Below, piece after piece: positions 11,517 to 21,930 of a stretch of DNA of 64,000 bases; the first letter of the stretch is position 1, and every line of letters begins with the position of its first letter. The stretch is from Ailanthus altissimus (Eukaryota > Streptophyta > Magnoliopsida > Sapindales > Simaroubaceae). Location of the stretch: contig OX327686.1 in the NCBI GenBank assembly GCA_946807835.1, forward strand, positions 14,260,001 to 14,324,000, read 5' to 3'. The notes beneath the pieces were generated by a model. That model was given only the letters and a program-made list of their open reading frames with translations, was not told the origin of the DNA and ran no database searches. The position numbers and the translations under genes were made by a program.

Positions 11517-12170
11517 ATGGAGGAAACCTCAGCTCGTCGATTCACAAACATTTGTGTCTTTTGTGGATCCAACCCTGGGAATACTGAAGAGTTTACAAAA
11601 GTTGCAGAAAATCTTGGTAAGGTATTAGCTGAGCGAAATATACATTTAGTATATGGAGGAGGTAACCGAGGGTTAATGGGGTCTGTGGCAAAAGCTGCAC
11701 ACAATAAAGGTAGTCGAGTTTTGGGTATCATTCCAAAACCTCTAGCTATTGAAAATGTTGTAGGAAAAACAATTGGGGATGAGTTACAAGTCTCATCTAT
11801 GCACGAGCGAATGGCTCAAATGCTTAGGCATGCAGATGCTTTCATAGCTCTACCAGGAGGTTTCGGGACCTTGGAGGAAATTTTTCAAATTGTCTCATGG
11901 GCACAATTACAAATCCACCAAAAACCCATTGGTTTGTTAAATGTTAATGGCTTTTACGACGGGTTGATATCTTTTCTTGACTATGCAGCGGGAACACAAT
12001 TCATCCCACTTCTAGCACGACGGATTCTTATTTCAGCTCCAACTGTTGATCAACTAATTGATCAATTACAGTCTTTTATTCCTCTGTCTAATCCAACATT
12101 GCATCAGTTAGATTGGTCTACTCATGACAGTCAGAAGAAGCGCAAAATAGACTTAAATCTCACTCCGTAG
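11517..12170 (+). CDS. LOG-like: LOG: cytokinin riboside 5'-monophosphate phosphoribohydrolase, transposon-borne
   Basis: 217-aa protein of the LOG/lysine-decarboxylase-like family, which releases active free-base cytokinin from the nucleoside 5'-monophosphate in one step; plant LOGs are cytosolic/nuclear. Visible: the Rossmann-type start NICVFCGSNPG (11-21), nucleotide-binding YGGGNRGLMG (46-55), SSMHERM (93-99) and the signature PGGFGTLEE (113-121); the Arg of HER and the last Glu of PGGxGTxxE are the catalytic residues of the family. Start chosen at ATG 11517, since upstream GTG 11505 is not a eukaryotic start and MEET matches the copy at 60187. Length fits the family (about 210-225). Plant LOG genes normally have several introns; this one has none, so it is a retrocopy. 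Odd points: HERK is HERM, and the tail reads KKRKIDLNL instead of the usual plant LOG ending. It has its own TATA box and AATAAA and is antisense to the carrier element. All key residues are present, so it may be active. Confidence 0.95.
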   Translation: MEETSARRFTNICVFCGSNPGNTEEFTKVAENLGKVLAERNIHLVYGGGNRGLMGSVAKAAHNKGSRVLGIIPKPLAIENVVGKTIGDELQVSSMHERMAQMLRHADAFIALPGGFGTLEEIFQIVSWAQLQIHQKPIGLLNVNGFYDGLISFLDYAAGTQFIPLLARRILISAPTVDQLIDQLQSFIPLSNPTLHQLDWSTHDSQKKRKIDLNLTP

Positions 12171-12216
12171 CCTCTACTGTATTTTTGTTGCTGCTATTGT
12201 TGTTGTTTTCCTTTTC

Positions 12217-12222
12217 AATAAA
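12217..12222 (+). terminator. Polyadenylation signal of the LOG gene
   Basis: AATAAA in CAATAAAAG, about 47 bp past the LOG stop codon. Confidence 0.6.
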
Positions 12223-12585
12223 AGTTGTTTCAATTGATGTCTTCAATACTCTATTTCTCTACATTTTGTCATTGAGAAAATTATCTCAATTTGCTCTACG
12301 ACATGCAAATTATCATTATAAGATATTCAACATCATTCTTACTAAGCATATTAGTCATAACTTAAAAAAAATCTAAATGGTAACATTAGATCCACAAGGT
12401 ACCATTATCCATAACAACAACAATCTTAGCAGCTCTTGGATAATGTGTCAACTTCACAAAATCATACAAAATTTAAGGAATATGTCAAACTTTTACACAA
12501 CAAAGCTACAAATACAATCCTAAGGATTTGGCATCTGCTCGGTTCCCTTGACTCGACACTTAAAAGTCTACAGAATCATATCTTA
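12223..12585. other. Element leader region (minus-strand 5' UTR), no gene
   Basis: On the minus strand this is the segment just after the primer-binding site. The string CGAGTCAAGGGAACCGAG (read from the minus strand) is typical of chromovirus leaders. No ORF of interest. Confidence 0.55.
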
Positions 12586-12597
12586 GCTCTGATACCA
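12586..12597 (-). other. Primer-binding site, initiator tRNA-Met type
   Basis: Minus strand reads TGGTATCAGAGC, the standard plant LTR-element primer site, 8 nt inside the 5' LTR (12606). It proves that the element reads leftwards, so both cargo ORFs are antisense. Confidence 0.93.
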
Positions 12598-12605
12598 ATA
12601 AAAGC

Positions 12606-15322
12606 TGTCACGCCCCAGACCCAAAAGATCTGACACACGACATCACTTACATTCATTCAATAATACTTAAGCATTTATTTTAATTTCTTTCAGAATTATA
12701 GCAATTGAATTATGACTGGGACAATTAGTAAACCGGAGATACGCAGAGTTTTCTCAGAGATTAACACTCTACTACGTCACCAGTAGCAACTTTGTTACCG
12801 GAAGCCCAGAATATATTCATTGCAAATTCTTACTTAAAATCAATCCATTACTACACTTGGTGAAACTTAAACTAAATCCAACCACACAATAAAATAATAC
12901 ATAGGTATTTATTCACTAGGGACAAATCAAATATCTTATCCCACGTGTCCCCAAATAAAACACTTAGCAACCTAACAACTTAGGGAACCCAAGGAACAGC
13001 AGAAGCCTTGCCAAATCCGCTATGCACACATGTACCTTATTTACCTGAAATCACCATAAACTATAATGAGTATAAAACTCAGTAAGCATACTAATTTTTC
13101 ATATATCAAATACAAATACATATATGTACACAATGCATATGTATGATATGCTGTGATCAATCAAAATCATAATCTTATCAAATCACATATCATGTAAGCG
13201 CTTACACATTCTTTCAAAACACATAATAGGAATACCATTACTCGACTACTACTTAGTAGGACTTACATATCACATATCACATAATGAGCCAAATGTCACT
13301 CGTAGGTGACATACCGTATGAGAGGAATAGTACAAGTGAGGTCTTTAAATCACACATATATAACGCTTATGCCCGAAGGTAAAAGCCAAACCCTCACCCT
13401 GATCATCGGTGAGTCCTCTCACATGTACCAATACGCCACCACACGAATGTGATGACTCACACTTCCTTTAGGTACCAATAGGATCCTCCCTACATACGGA
13501 ACACATAACATATACCAATCCCGAAGGAAAGGCCACACATAAAGGCTCCACAAATCACATAAAATGCCTACTAAGTTAACAGTGAGTTCAAGTACCCTCA
13601 AATCACAAAATATTTCTCATGGACATATTACACTTCAAAAGCTTTCTTTGTTAAACGCATCTTATTTTGGAAAGCTCAATTTCAAAAACACATGTATGTC
13701 CATGCTCAATGTCAATGCTCACATTCATAAACATATATTCACATTTCATATCAAAATATACTTTGACATTTCATAAACATATTCTTAACCCCATTTACAA
13801 AATCATACAAAACAATTATTATGTTTATTGTGATTCCAGTAGTAAGTCTAGTATACTTACCTCTTAACACTTTCAGCTACAAGGCTTAAATCTCCTTAAC
13901 CTATCAATGGAGATTAATCCTTTCATAAGCCTCAGAATTCACACAAAATACTTTAAATAGCTTACAAAATTATACACAATGCATTTATCACATCAAATTG
14001 GTCTAAATACTTGGTTTCTCAAAACCTATCATTTTGACCACTTACACTTAACAAAATTTTCTAATACATCAAATGATGTTCAATTACTCCGAAATCAGAA
14101 TATATCATTCTTGACTCATATATACTTCTTATATATGAATATTATATCAAAATTCCTATACAATCCATTCCATACACACCATCAAATCCAAACTACAAAC
14201 CTGACAGGATCAAGATACTTACTGAACAGTATTCAATCTCCCAATTTTATAAAATCATATACTAACTCAAAAATTATACAACTACCACATAATTACTCTT
14301 AATACATATCTAAGTCCATGATAAATATTTCTCTTCCAAATCACTGCCAAAAATATTTTAAAACTATTTTATTCCATAACTTTAAAAATCTGTTAATCAA
14401 CTACTACAATGAGCTGATACACTTTAGAAATTCATAACACTTCAACCACATTGATCCAAATTCTCAATTCCGAGTATATCATATTAGACATATAAAATTA
14501 TCATATTCCACAAATTCATAATTTTTAAAGATCATTCAGCAGGTAAAAAATTATTTTCCACTGTATCATACTGTTTACACAGGAAATTTCCAGAATTCCA
14601 GGGTCATTTTGGTAAATTCACTACAAATTCAATTTCCGAGATTTTCAGTCGATTCAAAGTCTCAGATGATCCTAAACATGTCTAATTTCATATACTCAAA
14701 ATTCAAAACCAGAATCGAATCACAAAAATTTATAAAATTCCTAGATCAAGAGGTTATCCAGCAGAAATTTCATAATTCATCATGATTTATCAAACTATCT
14801 TATAGATCATCATCAATTCTCACAACATCAAACGAAATACACATCAAATCCTTAATTATACATATTTCCAGAAATCAAAACTTAAAGAAATTAACTTAAT
14901 TAATACCAATAAATTGATAATTAGTTGTGATATACCTCTAAAGATCCAAAATTCCAATTTCTTCTTCTTTTTCTTCTTCTTCTTCTCTTTCTCTCTCCTT
15001 TATTTCTCTCTTCTCTCTCTAAAAATGGGTAGCTCGACAAAAATGAGAGAATTAGGGTTTTTAAAAGTGTATTTTTATACTAAGTGGTTAATTTTTGGTA
15101 TTTACGAATTCACCCCCAAAACTTTCAAAGTATAACAATTTGGTCCCTAAAATAATTCCAAAGTCTTGCAAATAAACCCAATACTAATAGTATATCCTTA
15201 ACCTATAAAAACACTACTAATAACAATATATAAATCAAGGATCACCCACATACAAATAAAATACGTATATTTATATATATAAATATACATATTCTTACCG
15301 GTTATGGATATTGGTTACTACA
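12606..15322 (-). repeat. 5' LTR (element orientation) of the LOG-carrying element
   Basis: 2717 bp, same length as 6050-8766 and almost identical. A TATA-like TATAAAAAT (minus strand, 15071-15079) followed by a GA-rich stretch (14963-15020) is a plausible promoter and leader start for the genomic RNA, which would run antisense through LOG. Confidence 0.95.
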
Positions 15323-15327
15323 AGGAT
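15323..15327. repeat. Target-site duplication AGGAT (right)
   Basis: Directly follows the CA end of the right LTR and pairs with 6045-6049. Confidence 0.93.
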
Positions 15328-15849
15328 GCCAAGCTTATCATCCCTCGGAATCTTCCAAAGGTCAATATAACAAGAAGGCAAATGGATAAATTCAGGCTGC
15401 TAAAATGAAAATTTCAAGTTTAAATATGCATGAAATGGCTGAAAAATCTGGGATTCTTGAGACGCCCTGCATTAAATTGCAGAAAACACATTCAACACAT
15501 GTAGTACACCAACTTCAAAATAACATATGTAGCATTGATTCAATACTAGCTTAGGGTTCAATCCTTTATTGAATTTATACATTTTCAGAAGGGTCATGGG
15601 AGGCACTACTAAACTCGTATATGTATTTAGACCGAAAATAAACTCCTGTTTGGACTTCAAAAAACATGTTATGTATCTGCTAAATATCATGTGATAAATG
15701 TTCTCTCTTTACGAAAGTTCCAAATATATATGCAAATGTTCTTCCGGGAAAAGAATTTTAATTTGCAAACTTATCAATATACTGGCAATTCATGGTTTCT
15801 TGATTTGTCTTAATGACTCTTTGACGTAGTAATAATAATAATAATAATA

Positions 15850-15891
<42 letters not shown>

Positions 15892-16088
15892 TTAACATAA
15901 GAAATTCAAACATACAAGATCATGAAGAAGTTATTATAATAACTAGATAACCATGCTGTTTTTTATTGATATATGCCATGGTTATGCTACATCTCATTAT
16001 TTATAAGCATTGCATATAACTTTTTAACCAACGATGCCTTTAAAAGAAAGAGCGTCCGTATAGTCGATCGGAAGTAAGAATATATATG
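15328..16088. other. Non-coding flank with AAT microsatellite
   Basis: The first about 80 bases stay open in frames continuing from the left flank of the insertion (stops near 15378 and 15408), so the element may have hit an exon or 3' UTR. The rest is AT-rich, without a gene, apart from a microsatellite at 15829-15889. Confidence 0.5.
15829..15889 (+). repeat. (AAT)n microsatellite
   Basis: About 20 units of AAT/TAA with one interruption (AATAGTAAT). Confidence 0.95.
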
Positions 16089-16093
16089 GTTAA

Positions 16094-17507
16094 TGTTGTG
16101 TGATTTCTATAACACAAACTAACGCAAGTGCACGTATCGCAACAAGTAATAAAGTGATAAGTAGAGTGTCGATCCCACGGGGAATTGTTATTACTTGCTA
16201 AGTACTAAAATTATGTTCTCCTATTCTTATTAAAGCTATTGGCAATTTAATGGTTTTAATATCTAAACTAACTAAACAAGAAATAATAATAATTACAAGA
16301 ATTGAGCAAGGAGAACAATTGTGATAGCACAAATACTCAGATGCCTAGGATTACAATAATCCCTCAATACTTCACTTGAATCCAACTACTCCCCTTAGAA
16401 CTATCAATATGAATGTCAACCAAGAACTCTAATATCCTCACAAGCCTCTTTTGCAGGTCAAGTGAGTATATCTCATTCAATTAACTATCTATATGTCTAT
16501 GATAATCAAATTGAAATAAGATTCATTAAGTTCAAATTCTCTAAATGGTCATATATGCCTATGAGTATATGTCTATCTCATATGAAACTCATGCTTTTAC
16601 ACCATGATCATACATCAATTTATCCATGGCCAACACAAAATTTCCTTTGTCAAGTTCATTAAGGTTCCCTAATCAATCTAATACATTTTCATGTAATTAG
16701 AAGCATTTAGCATAGAACAAATTGAACAATTCCATACCAATATGATAAATAAGGGAAAATAATCAATCCAAGCTACATATTGAGTTCACATTGTAATCCT
16801 AGCAATAAAACTTAGTTCATAATTGAAAATATAAGTTTAGAGCATCTAACAACATCATTATACATGTTGGAATCAACAACAAATACGAATTTGAAGAGAA
16901 GAAGAAATTTCCCTTGATGCAATGGTGATGTTCTTCCTCCAAAATGCAGAAATTCTTCTTCTTCCCCTTGATTTTTGCCTTTTGTTGTTGATTCTTGCTT
17001 CCAAGACCCAAATGAAGTGTTTATTTTCGTGCTTTCAACTGCCCCTTTGCTCTTCCTCCTTATTTGGCTAAACAATGGGTGTTTATATAGGTAGGGTTGC
17101 AAAAAGAGGACAAAAAAGCCCTTAAGGAGTGCCCAGAATTCAGCGCCGCGGCGCTGCGATTCAATGCCGCGGCGCTCACTTTCTGCAATTGGCGCCGCGG
17201 CGCTGAAATCCAGTGCTGCGGCGCTGCACTGTAGCAATTGGCGCCGCGGCGCTGAAATCCAGTGCTGCGGCGCTGCGCTGTAGCAAACAGTGGTACTGTA
17301 GCTACAGTACCGCTGTAGCAAGCAGTGCCTTCATTCGTATTTTTATCTCTAATGCTCCCCTTTGCGTCCGTTTTCCGGTATTTTTGCTCCGATAATGCTT
17401 CAACCTATAAAACAACATTAATACGCATAAATAGCCCAATTATTGAGATAAATTGAACAAATATCAAGTTAGGAAGATAAAATAGTTTATACAATTACGC
17501 CTTATCA
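16094..17507 (-). mobile_element. Solo LTR of a Tat/Athila-like gypsy family (copy 1)
   Basis: 1414 bp, TGTTGTGTGATTTC...CGCCTTATCA, flanked by a perfect TSD GTTAA (16089-16093 and 17508-17512). On the minus strand its 3' end carries CCCGTGGGATCGACAC, like the end of the Athila-like LTR at 52860-52919, so it reads leftwards. The same family occurs at 28311, 36916 and 42414. No internal region or second LTR. Near the left third of the LTR (17140-17285) lies a GC-rich block with GGCGCCGCGGCGCTG repeats. Confidence 0.85.
17189..17281 (+). repeat. GC-rich 48 bp tandem duplication inside solo LTR copy 1
   Basis: Two copies of a unit starting AATTGGCGCCGCGGCGCTG, almost identical, next to related units at 17140-17188. 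GCGCCGCGGCGC is self-complementary. A perfect 18 bp palindrome GTACTGTAGCTACAGTAC follows at 17293-17310. Confidence 0.88.
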
Positions 17508-17512
17508 GTTAA

Positions 17513-18779
17513 CTATCTTTTATCTTCTATCAAGAAGCGAATAAGATTTAGGGTTTTGCAGCTATATAAAAATAGCTAGGGTTTTGTTAAGATTTTGACT
17601 ATATATTGTATGTTCCTTAAGCAGCTGGTGCATAATCATCACCACCGTCGTCATCCCCATCGCCTTCCATTGATGCAGCTGGCGTCAAGTCACAACCATC
17701 ATCATCATCATCCCTATCCCTTTCATATAGTGCGTTATTAGGGTTATAAGAACACCCATAAATCTGAATGCTGTTATCATCATCAGCACCCATGATGCAC
17801 ATTGGTGATGACGAGCTAATCATAAATAGGATGTGAAGCACTTTTTTTTTAAAATTGTTATTAATGGGTACTGAACAAAGAGAGAGAAAACTATCAGAAG
17901 AATTTAACTTGGGTCAACACATGAGCAGAGGTTAACCTTAAATAAAGGGAAAAGGTGAAGCACTAGAATGGCTTGTTCTGGTTTCTGCTTGTTTCGTGGA
18001 TCTTTGAGGCAGGAGTGTGGGTTGCTCGTGATAGAAATGGCCATGTCAGGGCTTAGGTGGCAGCACCACAACCATTTCTCTATGATGCAGAATCAGTAGA
18101 ATCAATATTGATATGGTTAAAATATGTGTATTAACATGGTTAAAATATGCCTATGGTCATGATGTTTTCTTGATATATGCTGATATCGAAAAGCTACTTG
18201 TGATCTTTTTTGTTTTTAGGGGCGATAGTGGAAGAAAATATTGGGCAAGCATGTGATGCAGATGCAGATGAAGCTACTTCAAATCGTACATGAAAAATCA
18301 TCTTTTTTTTTTTGCTTTACTACTTATTCCTCCTCTAAATAAAATTTTTTTTCCTTAATTTTTTACAAATATGAGCCTTGTGGGGGTAGACTTATTTGAG
18401 AAGCTTTTCTTAATGACATTACGTATTCTGTATTCCAAATAATTTTGTAACTTGAGAATAAAAAAGTAACTTTTTCTTTAAAGTTCTGAATTAGAAATGT
18501 TAATTTGTATTTTTTTTTTTAAAAATATTAGTAAAAGAGTGTAATTTAAAATTTGCATTTGGAAAATTAAAGATAAAATAGGTCTGATTTAAACTTTTTT
18601 TTATATAAGAAGGGGAATTTGAATTCAAAATCTCCACTAAAGTAGAGGTAACTGTACTGTCAACTATTTATCATTGACTTATTAATATAAATACATTAGT
18701 TTAAATCTTTTAAAGATGTTAAAGCAATCTTTTGCTAAAAACATTATTAAAAGAATATATAAAAAAAACTGGGGATCTA
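17513..18779. other. Mostly non-coding stretch with possible host exon fragments
   Basis: AT-rich. A 77-base exon-like piece (18217-18293) follows a polypyrimidine-AG acceptor and ends in TGA; it would encode an acidic 24-residue tail (AIVEENIGQACDADADEATS...). Apart from the ORF at 17617-17841 nothing else is supported. Confidence 0.4.
17617..17841 (-). CDS. Hypothetical small acidic protein (uncertain)
   Basis: A 74-aa minus-strand ORF, not recognised. The C-terminal half is Asp-rich (runs of DDDDD and DGDDDGGDD) and ends YAPAA. Local base composition is richer in GC and in GAT/GAC triplets than its surroundings, which could mean real coding or only a low-complexity tract. An internal ATG at codon 14 or 17 is another possible start. 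It has no domain and no clear promoter; it may be the last exon of a larger gene. Confidence 0.25.
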   Translation of the reverse strand: MLHILFMISSSSPMCIMGADDDNSIQIYGCSYNPNNALYERDRDDDDDGCDLTPAASMEGDGDDDGGDDYAPAA

Positions 18780-19616
18780 TTAGGGTAGTTGGCGAGAATG
18801 AGGCTTGTATGGAGGCAACTGTTATATGAGATGAGGTTAAGGAAGTTTCTTCTCAGACTAGCATGGTTTAGAATCAACTTTCTTATTCCTGACTATCAGA
18901 GATTCAATCATGGTAAGGATTCACAGTTCCCAAGTTATGAGTCAAGAAGATTCTTCTTCTTCGGTTGTGGAGAGTTTGTCTCAGTGTAGGATGTTTTATA
19001 GAGATTCATTCTTTTCAATAGATTTTTCAAAAGCAGTTAAATTCAAATTGTCTAGGGAATCCACTATTTCAAGATTAGGGTCCTCGGATTATCTATTTGC
19101 CAATTTGGTAATAGGGCCATTAGGTGGACAAAATTTGAATATGAGATCTATTGAGGGGTCTTCGGTGGATAAAGTTTCAAAAAGTGTTTTTGTTACAAAA
19201 CCATAATCCTTCTACAGTAGAGGTTTTGGAAGCTCTAAATTCAAATAAGGATGTTAAGCCTTAGGTTGGTTTAAGTCTTGATAGTAAGGCTGTTGTGGAT
19301 AATACTTTAAGACAAACTACTTTGGAGCCATTTTCGGGCACAAGTAATTATCTATTTCAAACAAATTCAGACACATTAACTTCCTTGGTAATAAGGAGAT
19401 CTTCATGAATTACAGAGTTATCCAAATACATTAGAAAACATGCTCATGCTGCTCTTTAGTATTTTAAGCCTTTTTCTCCACGTTCTGGGTTGGCATATAA
19501 GCATAAAAGGAGATGATTCAGCTCTGGAGGAGGTTTCTTAATCCAAGAAGGCTTAATTAGATAAAAGGGTTGAACGTTTTACCAACGAGTGCTATTGAGC
19601 AGGTCTATTCACTATA

Positions 19617-20372
19617 ATGAGTCTCATTTACTGGAATGCACAAAGGATTGGAAACTCTCATGCGTTAAAGAGTTTGAGAACACTTCTCCCTGAGTGCTCT
19701 CCCCACCTAGTCTTCGTTCTTGAGACTAAGTTGTTAGGTAAAAGAACGGAAAGGGTTTGTAAGAGTTTTGGTTTTAATTCTTCTTTTCATGTGGATTGCT
19801 CTACAAGGAGTAATGGTATTTTTCTTCTCTGGAATATTCTATGGGTTATGAAGGTGGTTGGTTTTTCGAGGTTGCATATTGATATTTATGTGGTTGATAA
19901 GAAAAAGGCAGCTTGAAGGGTTATTAGGTTCTATAAGGAATCCTATTCAAAGTTAAAGATGGCATAGGTGGGATTGTTAAGACGCTTGTGCCATGGTTCA
20001 ACTTTATTTTCTATATATATTCAGGACTTTAATTAATTGTTGCCTTTACAATAAATCGAAAAGAGCTAAAGTGGTTAGAAACTTCACGGTGGAATTTTAA
20101 AATACCAGTTTCTATAGTAGAATTAGAGAAGATGGCATTTGTGGGACTTAGGTTTACATGAAAGGAACCTCGGGCAAGGATTCTATGATCCTGGAACATT
20201 TGATTTGGACCTTTGCAAATCTGTATGGCATAATATATTCCTAAATATATTTGTGCATGATCGAGATTTCTTATCATCGGATCATCAGCCTTTGCATGCT
20301 ATTCTTCATTCAGTAATGAGATTAAATAGATACAGAAGTGGTCAAAGAAGGTTTCAATTTGAACCTCTATAG
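19617..20372 (+). pseudogene. LINE endonuclease domain remnant
   Basis: Opening motif LIYWNAQRIGN and the Mg-binding LETKLL region resemble the exonuclease-endonuclease-phosphatase fold of plant L1 LINEs, which nicks the target DNA. The late SDHQPL motif lies near 20280 in another frame. Stops after codon 99 and frame changes show that it is inactive. Confidence 0.85.
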
Positions 20373-21304
20373 TTAGGGGAACTAAATTGTCAAGATATTA
20401 TTCCAAATATTTAGGCAAGACTTGGGTTTTTTTTCTTTGAAACTTGAGATTTGTTCTTATACTTTAGTCTAATTGAGGCATCATGGATGAGGTTCTATTC
20501 TTATTACGCTAAATAAGACTTGGTAGAATTTGAATCATATTTTGGGAGCTGACTCTGGAGCTGTGGATTTAGTTCTCATAAAAAAGATTGAAGCATAGAT
20601 TCAAGGGCTACTTGAAAGGGAAGAAATTTATTTATTTTAAGTGGCTCAGTCAGATTGGCTTATATGGAGGGACTAGAATTCTAAATTCTTTCACTGTAAA
20701 GTGACTGGGCATCATAGTAAAGATTATATTAAAGGAATCTTAGATGATGATAGGAAGTAGGTCGATGATCATTCAGGGATTGCAACTATTATTTACCTTT
20801 ACTTTGATAAATTATGTGGCTCTGTAGGGGTTTGTGCCGAATTTGAGATGTTTTAGAATTTGAAGCAGCAAATTTCTATTTTCGCTAAAAGCTTTTTTAA
20901 TACCTCAATATAGCTAATAAGATTAAGAAAACTCTATGTGATCTATGGCCATATAAGTCTTCGAGTTCAAATAACTTCCATGTTATTTTTTTTCAGCACT
21001 TTTGGGATGTGGTTGGTGTAGATATTCTTAATTTTTTATTTTTTAGTTTTGCATGATTGGAATTCTTTGGAGAAAGTTAATAATAAGTGGTGGTTTTTTT
21101 GCCTACGATTACTAGTCTTACTACGGCATTAGAATTTCAATCGATTAGTTTTATGCAATGTGTTATATAATATTGTCTTCAAGACGATTGCTAATCAGTT
21201 GAAATTAGTATTGCCTAAAATCATTTCTTCTTTTTAGAGTGCTTTCGTTCTTGGTTGATAGGTAACTGATAACATTATTTTTCTCTTGCAGTTATGCACT
21301 CTTT

Positions 21305-21930
21305 ATGATGGCGAAAGTTGAAGGCCTAGGATATTTTGCTTTAAAGCTTAACATATGTATAGCATATAATCTTGTAGAATCACGTTTTCTTATCTTTTTG
21401 TTAGAGAAAATAGGGTTTTCTTTGAAGTGGTGGAATCTTGTTTACAATTTTGTTTTACAGTTTGTTTTAATTTTTTGGTTATCGATAATGTTATTCCCAC
21501 TAGAGGTTTGAGATATGGTTGTCCATTATTGCCATATTTGTTTCTTTTATGAGTTGAGGGGCACTTTTTTACTTTAGCAATCTAAGTTATGTGGTTGTTT
21601 ATGTAGTTTCTCTTATGTATTGTATGACTCCAAGTGTTTCTCATCTATTTTTGTGCAGATGATTGTTTGGTATTCTATAGAGCCACGATTGATGTTTGTT
21701 TAGCTATTAGATAGTTATTAGCTACGTGTTGTGGGTTGTTGGGACAACTAATTAATTATAATAAATCAACAATCTCGTTTAGTTCAAATGTGAGGGCGGT
21801 TGTTAAACTTGCTATCCAACAAAATTTTAGATTATTTATATTTGTTGGCCATTGTAAATATCTTGGTTTGCCATCTTTTATAGGCTGTAATAAAAAGTTA
21901 GTGTTTCAAAGCATTATTGATGTAATCTAG
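21305..21930 (+). pseudogene. LINE reverse transcriptase remnant
   Basis: Contains the RT motif region GYFALKLNICIAYN...VESRF and, in a shifted frame, the catalytic ADD core followed by CLVFY (about 21655-21680), then a thumb-like LLGQLINYNKSTISFS stretch (21736 on). Several frameshifts and stops; non-functional. Confidence 0.82.

Larger units (their letters stand above)
6050..15322 (-). mobile_element. Young non-autonomous LTR retrotransposon carrying LOG and a 397-aa ORF
   Basis: A complete 9273 bp element with two 2717 bp LTRs at a constant offset (6556 bp, no indels), TG...CA ends and TSD AGGAT. A primer-binding site matching initiator tRNA-Met (12586-12597) and a polypurine tract (8767-8780) put the element on the minus strand. 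Both flanking motifs (TTCGAGGACGAAATTC next to the polypurine tract; TGGTATCAGAGC primer site) are typical of Tekay/Del-type Ty3/gypsy chromoviruses (family knowledge). I find no gag, protease, RT, RNase H or integrase in the 3.84 kb interior, so it must be mobilised in trans. The interior instead holds two plus-strand transcription units: an unidentified 397-aa ORF and an intact LOG gene. By eye only about six substitutions separate the LTRs (about 0.2%), so the insertion is very recent. Confidence 0.95.

Noticed and set aside
11483..11731. Minus-strand 82-aa ORF over LOG
   Set aside because: Shadow of the LOG coding strand.
12586..12597. tRNA gene remnant
   Set aside because: Only the 12-nt primer complement is present, at the exact LTR-adjacent place.
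16094..17507. Helitron or MITE as an explanation of the 1.4 kb repeats
   Set aside because: TG...CA ends, 5 bp TSDs and an Athila-like LTR 3' end fit solo LTRs better; there is no Helitron TC...CTRR end or AT insertion site.
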